Assembly: GCA_949361645.1 (NCBI GenBank)
Contig: OX442423.1
Span: 637,626-701,625, forward strand
Length of the DNA: 64,000 nucleotides
Source: Spongilla lacustris
Taxonomy: Eukaryota; Porifera; Demospongiae; Spongillida; Spongillidae
Reading direction: 5' to 3'
The first letter of the stretch is position 1, and every line of letters starts with the position of its first letter. The notes under the pieces are model-generated. The model saw only the letters and a list, made by a program, of their open reading frames with translations, ran no database searches and was not told the origin of the DNA. The position numbers and the translations under genes were made by a program. Below, piece by piece: positions 35,601 through 46,619 of this stretch.

Positions 35601-36044
35601 GCAATTTGGGTGGCACCTGGGCTTTGGGGATTTTGTGTACGGCATGCGACAATCTGTGTGGAACCTGGTTTATCCTTACAATAAAGGTCAGAGGTATTTT
35701 GTATGGCTTTTAGATGTTTATTTTCTAGATCTTTACATATCAAGTGAAATACAAATCACCATAGTAACAGGACATTATAGTACAACCAAACAACTGCTCA
35801 GCCTCGGTAACAGTATATGCATGTAGGATCACGGTTCCATAATCTATTAACAAAACCAAGCATGCATGTACACCAATTACTGTTTCCGACTCTTCTCCTC
35901 ACCACCAGGAATTTTTGTAGCAAGCCACATCAAATGATGTTTTTATCTTTGGTAACGTCATGCACTGCACGCAAAAATATGTTGCGTTTCCGCATACATT
36001 TAAAAAAATTAGTGAAACAAGAGGGTAGAACTTCTAAGTATAAA

Positions 36045-36240
36045 TTGTGTAAAAACTGAGTAAAATTAACAAGAGATCACTAGCTAGTTACACATACGGA
36101 AATTGCGCCATTATGAATTTACATACTTACATTTATCATGCAAAGGACAATTTTGTTTTCATGGATTTGCTAAATGTAATTATGTCATAAATTTATAATG
36201 GCGCAATTTTCGTAACCCCCTGTTTGCTTTTACACAATTG
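36045..36240. mobile_element. Small foldback around GGCGCAATTT
   Basis: ACGGAAATTGCGCCATTATG at 36096 is answered by ATTTATAATGGCGCAATTTTCG ending near 36213. The AACAAGAGATCAC flank resembles AACAAGGGATCACGG near 36888, so these two foldbacks may be one family. Confidence 0.55.
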
Positions 36241-36285
36241 ATAATTAGAATCCTACGTCTCCCCGTTTCATTTATGTCCCAGGCT

Positions 36286-36312
36286 CCCCCCCCCCCCCCC
36301 CCCCCCCCCCCT
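36286..36312. repeat. Poly-C tract
   Basis: Run of more than 20 C following CCCAGGCTC, without recognisable element ends. Confidence 0.85.
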
Positions 36313-36440
36313 TACAAAATAAGACCCTGTTCTCCTGATAAGATATATGCGGAATGCACTAATGAGAAAAGACACTTAGATACATGAAAGCTAATATACA
36401 ATGTACTGTGCGGCTGTGCCTTTGTAAAAGCATTTTTCAG

Positions 36441-36812
36441 TATAGACCCCTTTCATGTGACGTCACAAGTCATGTGAATTAAGTTGCCATGAAATTATCA
36501 GCCGCCATGATGGTGCACAGGTAGCTATGGTATTGTGCGTAGTAATAGGCTGTTCCAATCGTTCGGGGCGCAATAAAGATGCTTCGTTCTACCGAATTAT
36601 TTGTGTGATCAAGAAAGGTCCTAGAGATTTAAGCATGAAGCGTAGGGATGGATACATTGCTGCGATCTCACGTTGAAATCCCAGTGGATTTGTTCCAAAC
36701 ACAGTTTTCCAGTCATCTTTTCCTAGACTGACCAGCTGTGCACCATCATGGCGTCCGTAACGATAAACATCATTTTTAATGAAACTAGATCACGCGATGA
36801 AAAGGGTCTATA
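36441..36812 (+). mobile_element. Non-autonomous DNA element carrying a truncated THAP domain
   Basis: Ends TATAGACCCCTTTCATGTGA and TCACGCGATGAAAAGGGTCTATA are imperfect inverted repeats. Subterminal GCCGCCATGATGGTGCACA and TGTGCACCATCATGGCG are also inverted. Inside, 36527-36676 reads MVLCVVIGCSNRSGRNKDAS then FYRI and RRDGYIAAISR before a stop. This is the first part of a THAP zinc finger (C..C, FxRI/FP), a DNA-binding domain of P-element-type transposases and many animal proteins. The second zinc pair (C..H) is lost, so the finger cannot fold normally. Confidence 0.7.
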
Positions 36813-36879
36813 GGTACAAAAGTGTAGATATTTTAATTGGTTTAGATGAAGGATTTGGGGACAACAATTGAGTAAAAGG

Positions 36880-37032
36880 TAAGGAAACAAGGGATCACGG
36901 AAATTGTACAATGATGAAGTTAGCAGACCTAACTAAGTAACCCTTGCCAAACGTGGGTCAAATTCATCATGAATTGATGTATTGCACACGCAAATTCATT
37001 GAATGCAGTTTTCGTAATCCCTTGTTTTCTGA
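36880..37032. mobile_element. Small foldback with AACAAGGGAT ends
   Basis: AGGAAACAAGGGATCACGGAAATTG (36882) pairs with CAGTTTTCGTAATCCCTTGTTTTCT (ending about 37029). Probably related to the foldback at 36045-36240. Confidence 0.5.
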
Positions 37033-37201
37033 CATTTTACCGGCTTTAATACACCGCCTTATCATTGTCAAAATATATACACTGATGTATATCCACAGAA
37101 ATAAATCATTATTCCACGCGATAATCGATTCCACGCTTTTTTCCCCTGTACCAGTAAACCAATTTGATTCGTTAATTTTGTAGTTAAAACGGACGAAAAA
37201 C

Positions 37202-37381
<180 letters not shown>

Positions 37382-37429
37382 AGTCAAGGTGAAGTGGCTG
37401 ATCGATCTGACTCGCCATGCTGCATTTCA

Positions 37430-37580
37430 TTCCGTGTTTCAGATTTGGCGGAGTGCATGGTGTGGATGGCCAATTCTTGAGGACGTTTCATTACCAGTGA
37501 TTCCCAAGCCTCCGTATGCCTGCACTACAAGTGGGACACAAATTCTACCTCTTTTGAGACAACCCGGCCAGAGCATTGTT
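37430..37580 (-). pseudogene. Fragment of RLE-type retrotransposon tail
   Basis: The minus strand reads RICVPLVVQAYGGLGITGNE then TSSRIGHPHHAL, matching ICVPLVVEAYGGWGITAKET in the frame at 6775-8082. It is truncated on both sides. Confidence 0.65.
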
Positions 37581-37824
37581 GTCTATTAAATTTGTATATA
37601 ACTTGTATATTATTATACACCGCGTACATACAGTTGCGTGTGTATAAGACCCAGGCTGAATGCGCAAGTGCATGATCAGTTGTGTATATATATATATGAC
37701 AGTTCGTGTATAGGACACGAATGCAAAGTCTATGCCTATATAGCTGATTATATTCCGCTGTATACATGAACAGCAATTAATGCGCGCATGCAACTGTCTC
37801 CAATAAAGCCTGAAGTGGGTCCTT

Positions 37825-38295
37825 TTATTGGCATATCACCTCCACCCATGAATTGTCGTTCAGCTCACGTTCGCAGAAAGCTCCGTTTTCGTAGAACGCG
37901 GCGTAGCACTCGCCTTTTCGGCTGAGATACGAACCTCTCGCCCCGGTAATCAAGGTCCACTCAGCATAGCCTTTGTCTTTAGGTATCCCGCTGGTAATTT
38001 CATATAATGCTTGAGTGTTTTCGCATGATGAGTTGGTATTGTGCGACACCATTAAGAACGAGCCTGGACGTGCCTGGACGTCAAATGTGACAGTGTTCTC
38101 TCGGTAGTACGGAAAGAAATGCGTGGACCTTTCGTCAACTGCAGTTACAGTTCCGTTTTCAGTAACGTGTAAGAAGTATCCCAACTCTCCGCTGACGATC
38201 ACACATGACGTACGTGACGGGAGGGGTATAGCATCAAGATCCGATACAAGTGCCATAAGCAGAGCAATGCTAAATGCGCAGCACATGAGGCCCAT
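37825..38295 (-). CDS. Small secreted protein, beta-trefoil/FGF-like, paralog A (156 aa)
   Basis: Single-exon frame with a signal peptide (MGLMCCAFSIALLMALVSDL). The mature part has GELGYFLHVTENGTVTAVDE, then ARPGSFLMVS, then YLSRKGECYAAF and a final SWVEVICQ. Repeated strand-turn patterns and the order G.FLxVxxxGxVxAV ... PGSFLM ... W are what a beta-trefoil cytokine of the FGF/IL-1 type shows; length fits one trefoil domain. It is a paralog of 52328-52804. A TATA box (TATATAAG on minus, 38375-38368) lies 73 bases upstream of the start codon, and AATAAA overlaps the stop codon. No receptor is implied by the context. The fold is inference; no strict FGF signature is complete. Confidence 0.75.
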   Translation of the reverse strand: MGLMCCAFSIALLMALVSDLDAIPLPSRTSCVIVSGELGYFLHVTENGTVTAVDERSTHFFPYYRENTVTFDVQARPGSFLMVSHNTNSSCENTQALYEITSGIPKDKGYAEWTLITGARGSYLSRKGECYAAFYENGAFCERELNDNSWVEVICQ

Positions 38296-38367
38296 GCAGT
38301 TGTGCTCTGAAGAAACTATGTTTTGAGTGCTTGAAATCGTTCTGCCGACATGGATTTATTGCATGGC

Positions 38368-38375
38368 TTATATAT
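38368..38375 (-). promoter_or_regulatory. TATA box of secreted paralog A
   Basis: TATATAAG on the minus strand, 73 bases before the start codon. The paralog at 52328-52804 has TATAAAAG at almost the same distance. Confidence 0.6.
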
Positions 38376-38748
38376 GTGGTGCCGAAGCACACACCTTCCT
38401 CTTTGCCCTCCATGGCGCCAGGAGAATATGCATGTATATACCGGTGTGGTGCATTCTCTGCACCCCGCGGAGCCGCGAAGGATTGGTTCACTTCGGCTTC
38501 GTGCAATAGAAGCCGATTTAAAGTTATTATATGGGCGTCGACCAGTTTTATGACGTGTACATTGCAATCGTTCAAGGCCTACTGACTGTTTTACGTGGAT
38601 AGGCTGAATCATGAAGTACTTGTTTCTAATCACTTCACATGCACTCACCGCGCTCCGGCTAAACACTAAACCGATGCCGGCCAAACAAATGCATTTGAAG
38701 TCTATACTATAGTATATAGTAATAATACATGCATATACATATAAGCAG

Positions 38749-38797
38749 CCAAATACACTCAAATACACTCAAATACACTCAAAATACACTCAAAATA
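38749..38797. repeat. Tandem repeat AATACACTCA (10-11 bp)
   Basis: Five near-identical units in a row, upstream of the secreted paralog A. Confidence 0.9.
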
Positions 38798-38799
38798 GT

Positions 38800-39260
38800 G
38801 ACACATGCAGCCTTTATCGTATAAGAATAAGCGAACTGTTTAATTAACCTCTTCGGCCGAAAAGGTTGAGTCAACCTATCATGCTATTGTCATTGGCAGT
38901 ATAATTATATAATACATATAATTAATATTAAATCCAACAAGTGAATTTATACAGATGGCTCCTTCTATTACAGCAATCCAAATACTGCATTGCGCGATAG
39001 TTTTCGCGATTTTTTAATCACGCCAATAGCATTATCCTTCAGTAATACATGTATATACGGATACATTTATGGGAAAGTGCGCATTCAATTAGACTGTTCT
39101 CGTCGTACGACCACATGGCCTATTTTGAAGCTCTTAAAGCAAGCCACGCGCTGCTAAACATAACTTTTGCTTTCCAATAATGTAATGAAATGTATTTTAT
39201 TAACCCACAAATAACAAACTGATAACTACAAACGTATATCGACGACGAGCAGGTAGGACC
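38800..39260. other. Stretch without recognised feature
   Basis: AT-rich; neither an exon nor element ends are visible. Confidence 0.4.
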
Positions 39261-39262
39261 TG

Positions 39263-39640
39263 TTAAGGGTAATCAGATGATTTGCCATATCGAGCGACGA
39301 AACATGCCATCACCATCGTTTTGAACCATTCCTCGTATTCCAATCCGGATCTGTGGATCCCAATAAGCTTTAGATTCGCTCCCTTGTGAAAGCTTAGTAA
39401 CACCATAGTCTGGGGACCAGTCAATAATACAATGTACGGATTGCTACTTAATAATATTTGAACTAGTACCCAGGCTATTACAGGGAGATTCAAGTGTAAA
39501 AATAGCTACTCTTAATATTAATTCATTTGCTTTAGGGACAGACATTTTGGCTCCGATTGTCACTACCAACGTAGTACACAATACACAGAGTTTCATAGTC
39601 TTGTATTTTTGATAGTATATGGTCCATTTCAAAATCCTCT
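39263..39640 (-). other. Possible small secreted protein, doubtful
   Basis: A minus-strand start at about 39591 gives a signal-peptide-like MKLCVLCTTLVVTIGA, and a following frame (39493-39263) reads GPQTMVLLSFHKGANLKLIG then HRSGLEYEEWFKTMVM, ending in TAA. The two are in different frames and would need a small intron or a frameshift. I recognise no family. Confidence 0.25.
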
Positions 39641-39644
39641 GTGA

Positions 39645-41980
39645 AACGTGTCAAAGGGATGAGGATGAAGCTTGTTGTGATTATCCCCATAACCCGTTCA
39701 CAAGGAAGTTACGGCTAGACCATTTTCAATAGTCATGTATTAACCGTAGATCTACCGCGCTGTGTTAAACACTGGTGTTCGCCGGAGCAAACATTTATCT
39801 GTATGTACCTAAGTTAACGGTGCTGGTTATAAAAGCTAATGAATTTCTTTAAAAACCAATAATGTTGTCAAAACTTATAGCGTGCCCATTATTAATTTTG
39901 TTGGTGCGTACATGTACATGTATCCAATTCACTGCCGCGCTGAAGAGCTTACTGATTCAGAAAGCTTTAGTAGTGATAAATACAAATGCAGACAACGCAC
40001 TACAAGTTCAGTATGTACAGCGTTCATTTCATTCGTATTTTGTACGCCATCAATGCTAGGCCTATAGCTAGGGGTTGGTAAGCCCGAATAAAACCCTTAA
40101 TTTCTGCATGTACGCTTGTGGTAGGGGGAAAAAACCAACCCATTTTTGTGATCGAGTCAAGGGTAAAGGTGATAGTTCTGGTTGGCACGCTTGGCCTTGC
40201 ATTAATTCAATAGCATGATGCTGCAGCGCGATAGCCAATGACTTTGCCCACACAAGCGGTAAGAGCAACACCGATTTTGAATTGTTTACCCACTGTGGAA
40301 GATATATATAAATAGCACGAGGTAGGCGGAAACAAAAATCCGCAACACCACAGCATTTGTTAGGTTTTGTCCGCATTTTTAACAGGTGTTTACCCAGGTT
40401 AACGCTCTATTTTGTAAATCGACGGCAATTGTGACCGCTGCAGTGTAATTGCACGTTTTTATATATGTTACATGTTGTTTCGCTAGTACGCAAATGGATG
40501 CCAAACACAACCGAGGTTGTTTGGTTGCTTTGCTTCAAAAGATGCTTAGAATATAATTGAAAGAAATGAACATTACTAAATGTTAACCGGAGATAATTGC
40601 CACACAATATAAACGATCGACCATGTTGAACCAGTTGCGTATAAGAATGTGCTGAGCTGGTAATTAATCGTGACGTCACGGCTGGTGGCAAAATCGCGTT
40701 CTCTAACACTGCAAGCAGACTATCATAAAATGGTTATACAGTTCGTATAACCATAGTCTGCTTGTAGTGTATAGGCAAGCGTAAGCAGCGGTACGGACCG
40801 TGAAATGCCTGGGCACCGATGTACGGTGTATGGCGTCTCTTTGCATAGAATTCCCATGGACATGGATCTAATTATGCGAGCTACGTAGACGGAAGCTCTT
40901 CAAATTTGGACAGAGACCTTCGGGTCAAGTACCTGAGTGTACTCCAGGCATTTTTCAAAATGGGAATTCCCACGTCTATTGTTAGGCAAGCTAGGTTTCT
41001 CCTATCAAAAAAGACACAAGAGCTAAGAAAATAGAAGATCAAAGATACCAGCAATCGTACAGCACGACGCCTGAGCGTGGAACTACTTCTAGTTAAGTTT
41101 CCCCCTTTTTAAAATTTCGATTCAGATGCTTCTAATACTATTAATAGTACTAATCCAAAAACTTGTGCAGTCACTCCTCGGTCTCTTAATTGGAACACCT
41201 ACTCCAGCTACTAGTACTCCTCAGCCGCAACTTCAAATAGCCCAGGTTGGTGAGCAACTTGAAACTAATTACATTGTACAATGAGATCCCTGGACCAAGT
41301 GGACTGCAGCCTGACGAATGTCACTTGATCAAACAAGCTCAAAGGAAGTTGATGCAATCTGCAATGTACTACTAGTATCCACCTTCAGAGCTTTCCATTG
41401 ACATATGGCAATGAAGCTAGTCACAGCCGGGGGTTGGTTCTGTTTCGGTATAACTTGTTGAGGGAAGGTTTAGTTGAAGCTGAACTGAATGATGTAGTGC
41501 TTAAAGCACGTAGGAAGGCAGATACGCCATACGGTGAGATACCTTAGAGACATCCTACACAAAACAATGAGAAGTCAAGTTTCACTTTGGCGCCGGGGAT
41601 ATCGTCCTCCCTACTAGTAACCTCACATGCAGCGCTGCTCATGCTCATATCCAATTTGCTATACAACTTGTCATATAAAACCATCTATACACGAAGTTAC
41701 TTATACACGTATCTCTGCAATCACTCAATCTTTTGTCGCGCTACAAACGGTACATTACACGTGGATGGCTGTTAAGTGATAGAACCTCTTATAACTAGAG
41801 TACAATAGATAGTAGTAAGCGCACCTGCCGTGACGTCACGTTTAATTAACGCTAATTAAATTCCTTAGGCCTTATACAGGTTTTACGGTAATATTAAAAA
41901 TAAATCACTTGATGAACGATGTACATGTATATCTAGTGGGCGTGGTCCGGAATGACAGTGTAGGGGTCCGATTTGGCAGG
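39645..41980. other. Gene-poor region
   Basis: A hairpin, ACTGCAAGCAGACTATCATA (40709) against AACCATAGTCTGCTTGTAGT (ending about 40769), is the only clear structure. Short frames at 39862-40709 have no recognisable motif. Confidence 0.4.
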
Positions 41981-41982
41981 TA

Positions 41983-42228
41983 CAGTGCCGGCTCGCAAGA
42001 GCGAAAAATCACACTTCGCAAGAGCGAAAAATAAGGCATATTCATCGTGGAGTTAGGAGCGCTGTTGGTGCTCATAGCACAACCATACCACTTTCATCAG
42101 TAAAATTCATTTGGTGAAGGCCAGTACATATAGATTGATATCGATAGATGCAAGCGGTATCCACGATGAATATGCCTTATTTTTCGCTCTTGTGAGGTGT
42201 GACTTTTCGCTCTTGTGAGCCAGCACTG
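41983..42228. mobile_element. TA-flanked MITE, about 246 bp
   Basis: CAGTGCCGGCTCGCAAGAGC at the left pairs with GCTCTTGTGAGCCAGCACTG at the right. A second internal repeat of CGCAAGAGCGAAAAAT gives each arm a doubled motif, and AAGGCATATTCATCGTGG pairs with CCACGATGAATATGCCTT. TA on both sides suggests Tc1/mariner-type mobilisation. Non-coding. Confidence 0.8.
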
Positions 42229-42705
42229 TAAGGCTTTGGCCACCCCCCAGATTGACAACATTTAAATTTAAAAGGATTTGTTTTCCCACTTTGGCCACTT
42301 TCTCTGGCTTACAGCATCAGCTAATTGCTCCATGCATGCAAGATATTACACGGATGCGGCAAACATCCTGAAAATAGTTCAGCAGGTTTTGTTGCTCACT
42401 ATATCGATGCGCAAACTAAAAATTAGTCAGTCGCGCCCACAATATAGGGCTTCTTGCTACAACTGGAGAAGCCAATTACATCCATATGTATGTGTATGGT
42501 CATTGGTCAGTCCAATGCAATCGCCTTAAAGAAGTCAGACAGATGCCGTACATGCAACATATCCTTTTGAATGACCATGCAGGTGTAATCCATATCACGT
42601 GCTGTCTGCACACCTCCTTTGTTTTTGTCCGGAATTCCAAATATGAATCCTTTCTACTGATATACACGTATATGTTACGGCCCAATTTAAAACCTGACCC
42701 GTTTT

Positions 42706-42860
42706 AAAACGGGTCGCCCGTTTTAAAGCCGGTCGACCGGTTTTAAAGCCGGTCAACCAGTTCTAAAATGGGTCGACCGATTTTAAAACCAATATGCAAA
42801 ACTGACCCGTTTTAAAGCGGGTTGACCGGTTTTGAAACCGGGTACCGGTAACTGGATCAG
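42706..42860. repeat. Subterminal palindromic repeats of the Ginger-like element (left)
   Basis: Six or so units based on GTTTTAAAxCxGGTCGACCGG, itself containing the palindrome CCGGTCGACCGG, lie in alternating orientation. The same unit occurs at 47551-47610 beyond the other end of the gene. Such subterminal arrays are typical transposase-binding sites in DNA transposons. Confidence 0.75.
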
Positions 42861-43064
42861 TTAACAGTGCATAGATTCAGAAAATTTAATGAAATAAATA
42901 GCATGCAGCAAATTAAAATAAAGACGAGCGCACACAAAAAACAGATCTAAAAAGGCAAGTTCCTTGAGTACATTTAACTATCCTTGCATGAATCGCACAT
43001 CCATGCATGGTGTTGAAGGCGTGTTCCAAACATTTTCTGGTACAGTTATACACCCTTGATGGAA

Positions 43065-43715
43065 CTATTCCTTGCAAACGTCGCATTCCACCATGTTACC
43101 ATCCTCTATGCTCCGACATGTGCAGATGATTTCAAGTAGCTGTGTCTCCTTTACCATCTTCTTCCTTTTTAACATCTTATCATTAAAAGGTTCCATTTCA
43201 TTTTGCATCAAGCAATGCAACACATGCTTTCTCATGTCAGTGTTAGAGAAGGTGATGTGTTGTGGGTTATCTCCGGAACAGAGAGCTGCACAAAATGCTA
43301 ATGCATAAAGACCACAGTCATTCGCATTATTCTGCTTATCGACATTGATGAAACGCAGGGTTGCATTCGGTTCATGGGTCATAAGCAGTGCACATATCTG
43401 CTTTTGTGTGGTACTAGGTAGAGTGCAACACATGCTGTCATATATGTTGACTGTAGAGTAGGGACAACCGATAGTAGATATGGTAAGCCAATGGTTTCCA
43501 CCAGAAATCAACACTTGCACAAACTCTTCTCCGCCTACTATACAGCCCTGGAGTGCTGCGGCAAGTACTGTATTCTGGAGACCTGGTGTCCCATACTTGC
43601 TCTTTAGGAGGGTTTGCGCAGCATTTATGATGTTGTCATTCAACCAGGATTGGTTGTTTTCAAGAATAGATCTGAACAAAAAAGGATGATATAAATGTTT
43701 TATATAATCACCCAC
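43065..43715 (-). pseudogene. Ulp1/C48-type cysteine protease domain with trailing Cys motif
   Basis: The exon reads SWLNDNIINAAQTLLKSKYG, then GGNHWLTIS (catalytic His), VNIYDSM (Asp), QNNANDCGLYALAF (Gln and Cys in NDCGLYAL) and ends with ICTCRSIEDGNMVECDVCKE, a PHD-like Cys pattern. Such proteases cleave SUMO or ubiquitin-like peptides, and a similar protease occurs in Ginger and other transposons. All catalytic positions are intact here although other exons are broken. Upstream exon border at 43716-43729. Confidence 0.8.
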
Positions 43716-43734
43716 GTATTTTTACAATGTTACC

Positions 43735-44632
43735 TGTCTGCTTCATACAATTGAAATTCACCAAATGTCATCCAGAGCTTTGGCTTCCTTGAGGTGCATT
43801 TGCGCTTAGTCTTCCTGCCCTCCTCCAACTCAGACTCCACAGGATGTTCAGCAGTGTCTTCTGCAGATTCATCATGTTTCTCAAATTCTTCTCTTGCTTT
43901 GAAAACCCATTCACATAGAGTATCCAAATCCGCATAATGAAGGAAGAGGTATTCATCTCCAAACAATTGCACAACGGTGGCGGGAATAGGCCTCATGTGC
44001 GTATTCCAGTACTGCAGCAATGGACCACACTGCAGGTAGCAGCCTTGGGAAAGTAATGGCATGGATGAAACAAAAGCATCAAACTGTGTATGTATATCTT
44101 CATTAACTATGACAAATCCCAAGGCTTGCACAAGCGATGGCTTTTTGTCAAAACTCCGAGAATGAAGCCAAAGTGATACGTTAGTGTTCACATACAGTCC
44201 ATACTCCGTTGAGTCATGAATGTATTTGGAAAGCTGCAGTGAAGGTTGGGTTGTGTTATTAACTACAACACATGCAAAAAAACAATTACAGTTCACGATA
44301 CTTACATGTACATCTAATTCTTCATCCTCTCTGCAACTGCGGTTATACATTGTACTGCCTGATCTCCATAAATCCAATCTCTGTGATGAGAGCAGTTCAT
44401 CTTTCAGTTCCTTACTACCTAAAAAGTCATTTATATCATTACATACAAATAGATACTGCATGTAATGCACAATTTTGCATTTAGACTTACCTTGAATTTG
44501 GGCGCAAAATTTGATCCAAGGGTCAAAATCTACATCACAAGTGGCAGTGTGAACATCTTCAATAATCTTGCGAGTTACACTGCTGAAAATTTTTGGTACA
44601 TGGTACATTTTGATCAATTTCAATTTAAACAA
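43735..44632 (-). pseudogene. Uncharacterised domain of the Ginger-like element
   Basis: About 300 codons open on minus, including HTATCDVDFDPWIKFCAQIQ, YIHDSTEYGLYVNTNVSLWL and an acidic-basic tail EEGRKTKRKCTSRK. It lies between the Cys-rich CxC segment and the Ulp1 domain. I do not recognise the fold. Its position suggests a linker or a substrate-recognition part of the transposon's second protein. Confidence 0.55.
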
Positions 44633-44689
44633 AAAGAACGTACGTTGGACAGTTTGAACATGGTGACGATTTGTGGCAGTAGGTGCTAC

Positions 44690-45453
44690 AGCTTATATTT
44701 TTCCTTACACACTGACACTTGCGATTTAGACAGCCGGTCGTGCACTTGCAAGCATTGGTCACAAAATGATTACAAGGTGCTTGTATCCTTTGTAGCTGCT
44801 TCTCTTAATGAGATAAAAGGCTGATTTTGCCAATTCTCTACTTTGCACATTCCAGATCCGTTGTATTTCTCGAGTTCTCCAGCAGTGTAGCAGACATTCA
44901 AAACTCCATGTTGGCATCTGAAGTTGAACACATAGGATGATGAATTCACAAAGTAACTCGCAAAAGTAACACAATTGAAAACAATATACCTCAATCTGTA
45001 AAAGCTCTGGTCTCCTCTGACAATTTCAACAACAACACAAGGCAAGCGAGATAGGTTGGAACTGGCTCGATCAATACGAGGAATTCTGACTGACACACTT
45101 TCACCACTCACAAGTGACAATGTGCTGTGTTGTTTGTTGTATCTTTCTGCCATCTTCTTAGCAGAAGTAAGGTACTTTTTGCCAGCTTTGATTCTGATCT
45201 ATAAGAATGAAAACAAACATCACGCTAAATCTGATCAAAATCAAAAAACAGTCAATAATTTTTAACCTCTTTATGCTTAAGCAAAGTGGAAAGTGCATTT
45301 TCTCGTACGCTATTCCTGTGATCCCCATTTGACTTGACTTTATCTTTATCAGATTCGTCATTCTCTTCAAGTAGCTCTCTTTCAATTGTTTCACTTTCTG
45401 CTGCACTAACATCAGCATGCTGGGTGTCCTTGGCTCCATTGACTACATTCCTT
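44690..45453 (-). pseudogene. C-terminal part of Ginger-like transposase with Cys-rich CxC segment
   Basis: 45453-45260 is an acidic linker. 45153-44990 reads KMAERYNKQHSTLSLVSGES, then VRIPRIDRASSNLSRLPCVV (chromatin-reader-like SH3/chromo position), then CQHGVLNVCYTAGELEKYNG. 44770-44690 gives NACKCTTGCLNRKCQC and CSTYCHKS, a cysteine-rich zinc-binding segment common in KRBA2-type proteins. Intron borders between these blocks look canonical. Confidence 0.65.
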
Positions 45454-45791
45454 GTCACAGATACTTGATGTGAAGAGCTCTTTGAGCACTGGGCATCCTC
45501 TGCACCTATCTTTGCATCCTCTTCTGTTGGAAATCTTGCTGATGCGCTGGGCTCATGACTGTTGCTTGCTTCGCTTCTGATGAAAAACCAACATCAATCC
45601 CTTCATCGGCCAAGTCTTCCTCTAACACAATTGCACTTTGCTTGTTGGGAAGATGATACTTCAGGCTTTTTGACCAAACACAAGTTCATACGGTAATGCT
45701 CCTGTAGTATCATGCACTTGGGTATTCATAGCATCTATAAGGAAAAAACAACTTTTTACTTATATGAATTCTAATATACAAAACCAACTTA

Positions 45792-46189
45792 CAAACTATA
45801 CGTGGTAGCCAATCACTCCAAGGTGGTGTCTTCATACCACTCGCACTGATTTCGGCCGCCATCTTTTTGTGCAGGGTTTGATGTGCTCTTTCAACTAATC
45901 CTTGGCTTTGAGGATGTCTAGGGCGACCACTAACCAACTGAATATTAGAGTTCCAAAGCTTTAGCAAGTCAACGATTACCCCATTCACAAATTCTCGACC
46001 GTTGTCAGAATGTAAAATGCGAGGTACTCCAAAACAAGGGAATACATGTGTATTGAGATTATCTGCAACATTTGCAGCACTCTTAGCTTCCAAAGCTGAT
46101 GCAAAATTGAACTTAGACCAGTGGTCCACACAGTGGAGTATCCACTTTTTATTCCCATGAGGAAGGTGCCTCATATCAATCAGATCAAT
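45792..46189 (-). pseudogene. Integrase catalytic core of the Ginger-like element
   Basis: The exon encodes IDLIDMRHLPHGNKKWILHC, VDHWSKFNFASALEAKSA, RILHSDNGREFVNGVI and GRPRHPQSQGLVERAHQTL: the D, D and E blocks of retroviral-type (rve) integrase, catalysing strand transfer. The core itself is uninterrupted. It is flanked by a canonical acceptor (TTTTCTAG before 46189) and donor. Confidence 0.85.
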
Positions 46190-46619
46190 CTAGAAAAGAA
46201 ATTTAAGAACTTTAGTGTACTAATGAAAGGCTCCGGCTATTTGTTGCACAGGGTGCTGCTATACACTGTGATCTAACTACATTGTAGCACTCCAAAAGAG
46301 AAAAAAAAGCCTATAACTACTGTGACAGTCACACAACTAAAGGACTACTATGCGATTGACATGAAACTGGTCAATTTCTTTTATCATGTGTGTGAATCTG
46401 CCATGCATATATGTTCTTTTGACCCAAAAATAAATGCATTGCTCTAGAAGCCAGCTGTAAAGCCTAAACTTGTGCTTCATATATAGAGTAAATGCAATTA
46501 AAATAATCACCAAACATTAAAATTAGGCATGAATAATAATTGTTAACACAGTCCAAGGGTAAAAAGCAGGTCAGGTATTACAAAGTATTGTAACATGAAT
46601 CTAGGACAAACAATTTGCT

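Noticed and set aside
35444..35743. Pro/His/Thr-rich minus-strand frame
   Set aside because: Covers G-rich tandem repeats without splice partners or motifs.
38316..38768. Overlapping frames upstream of secreted paralog A on both strands
   Set aside because: They overlap the TATA/promoter region, conflict with each other and contain no motif.
40068..40376. 102-codon minus-strand frame with a TATATATAAAT upstream
   Set aside because: No signal peptide, domain or homologous copy. The TATA-like string is common in this AT-rich DNA.
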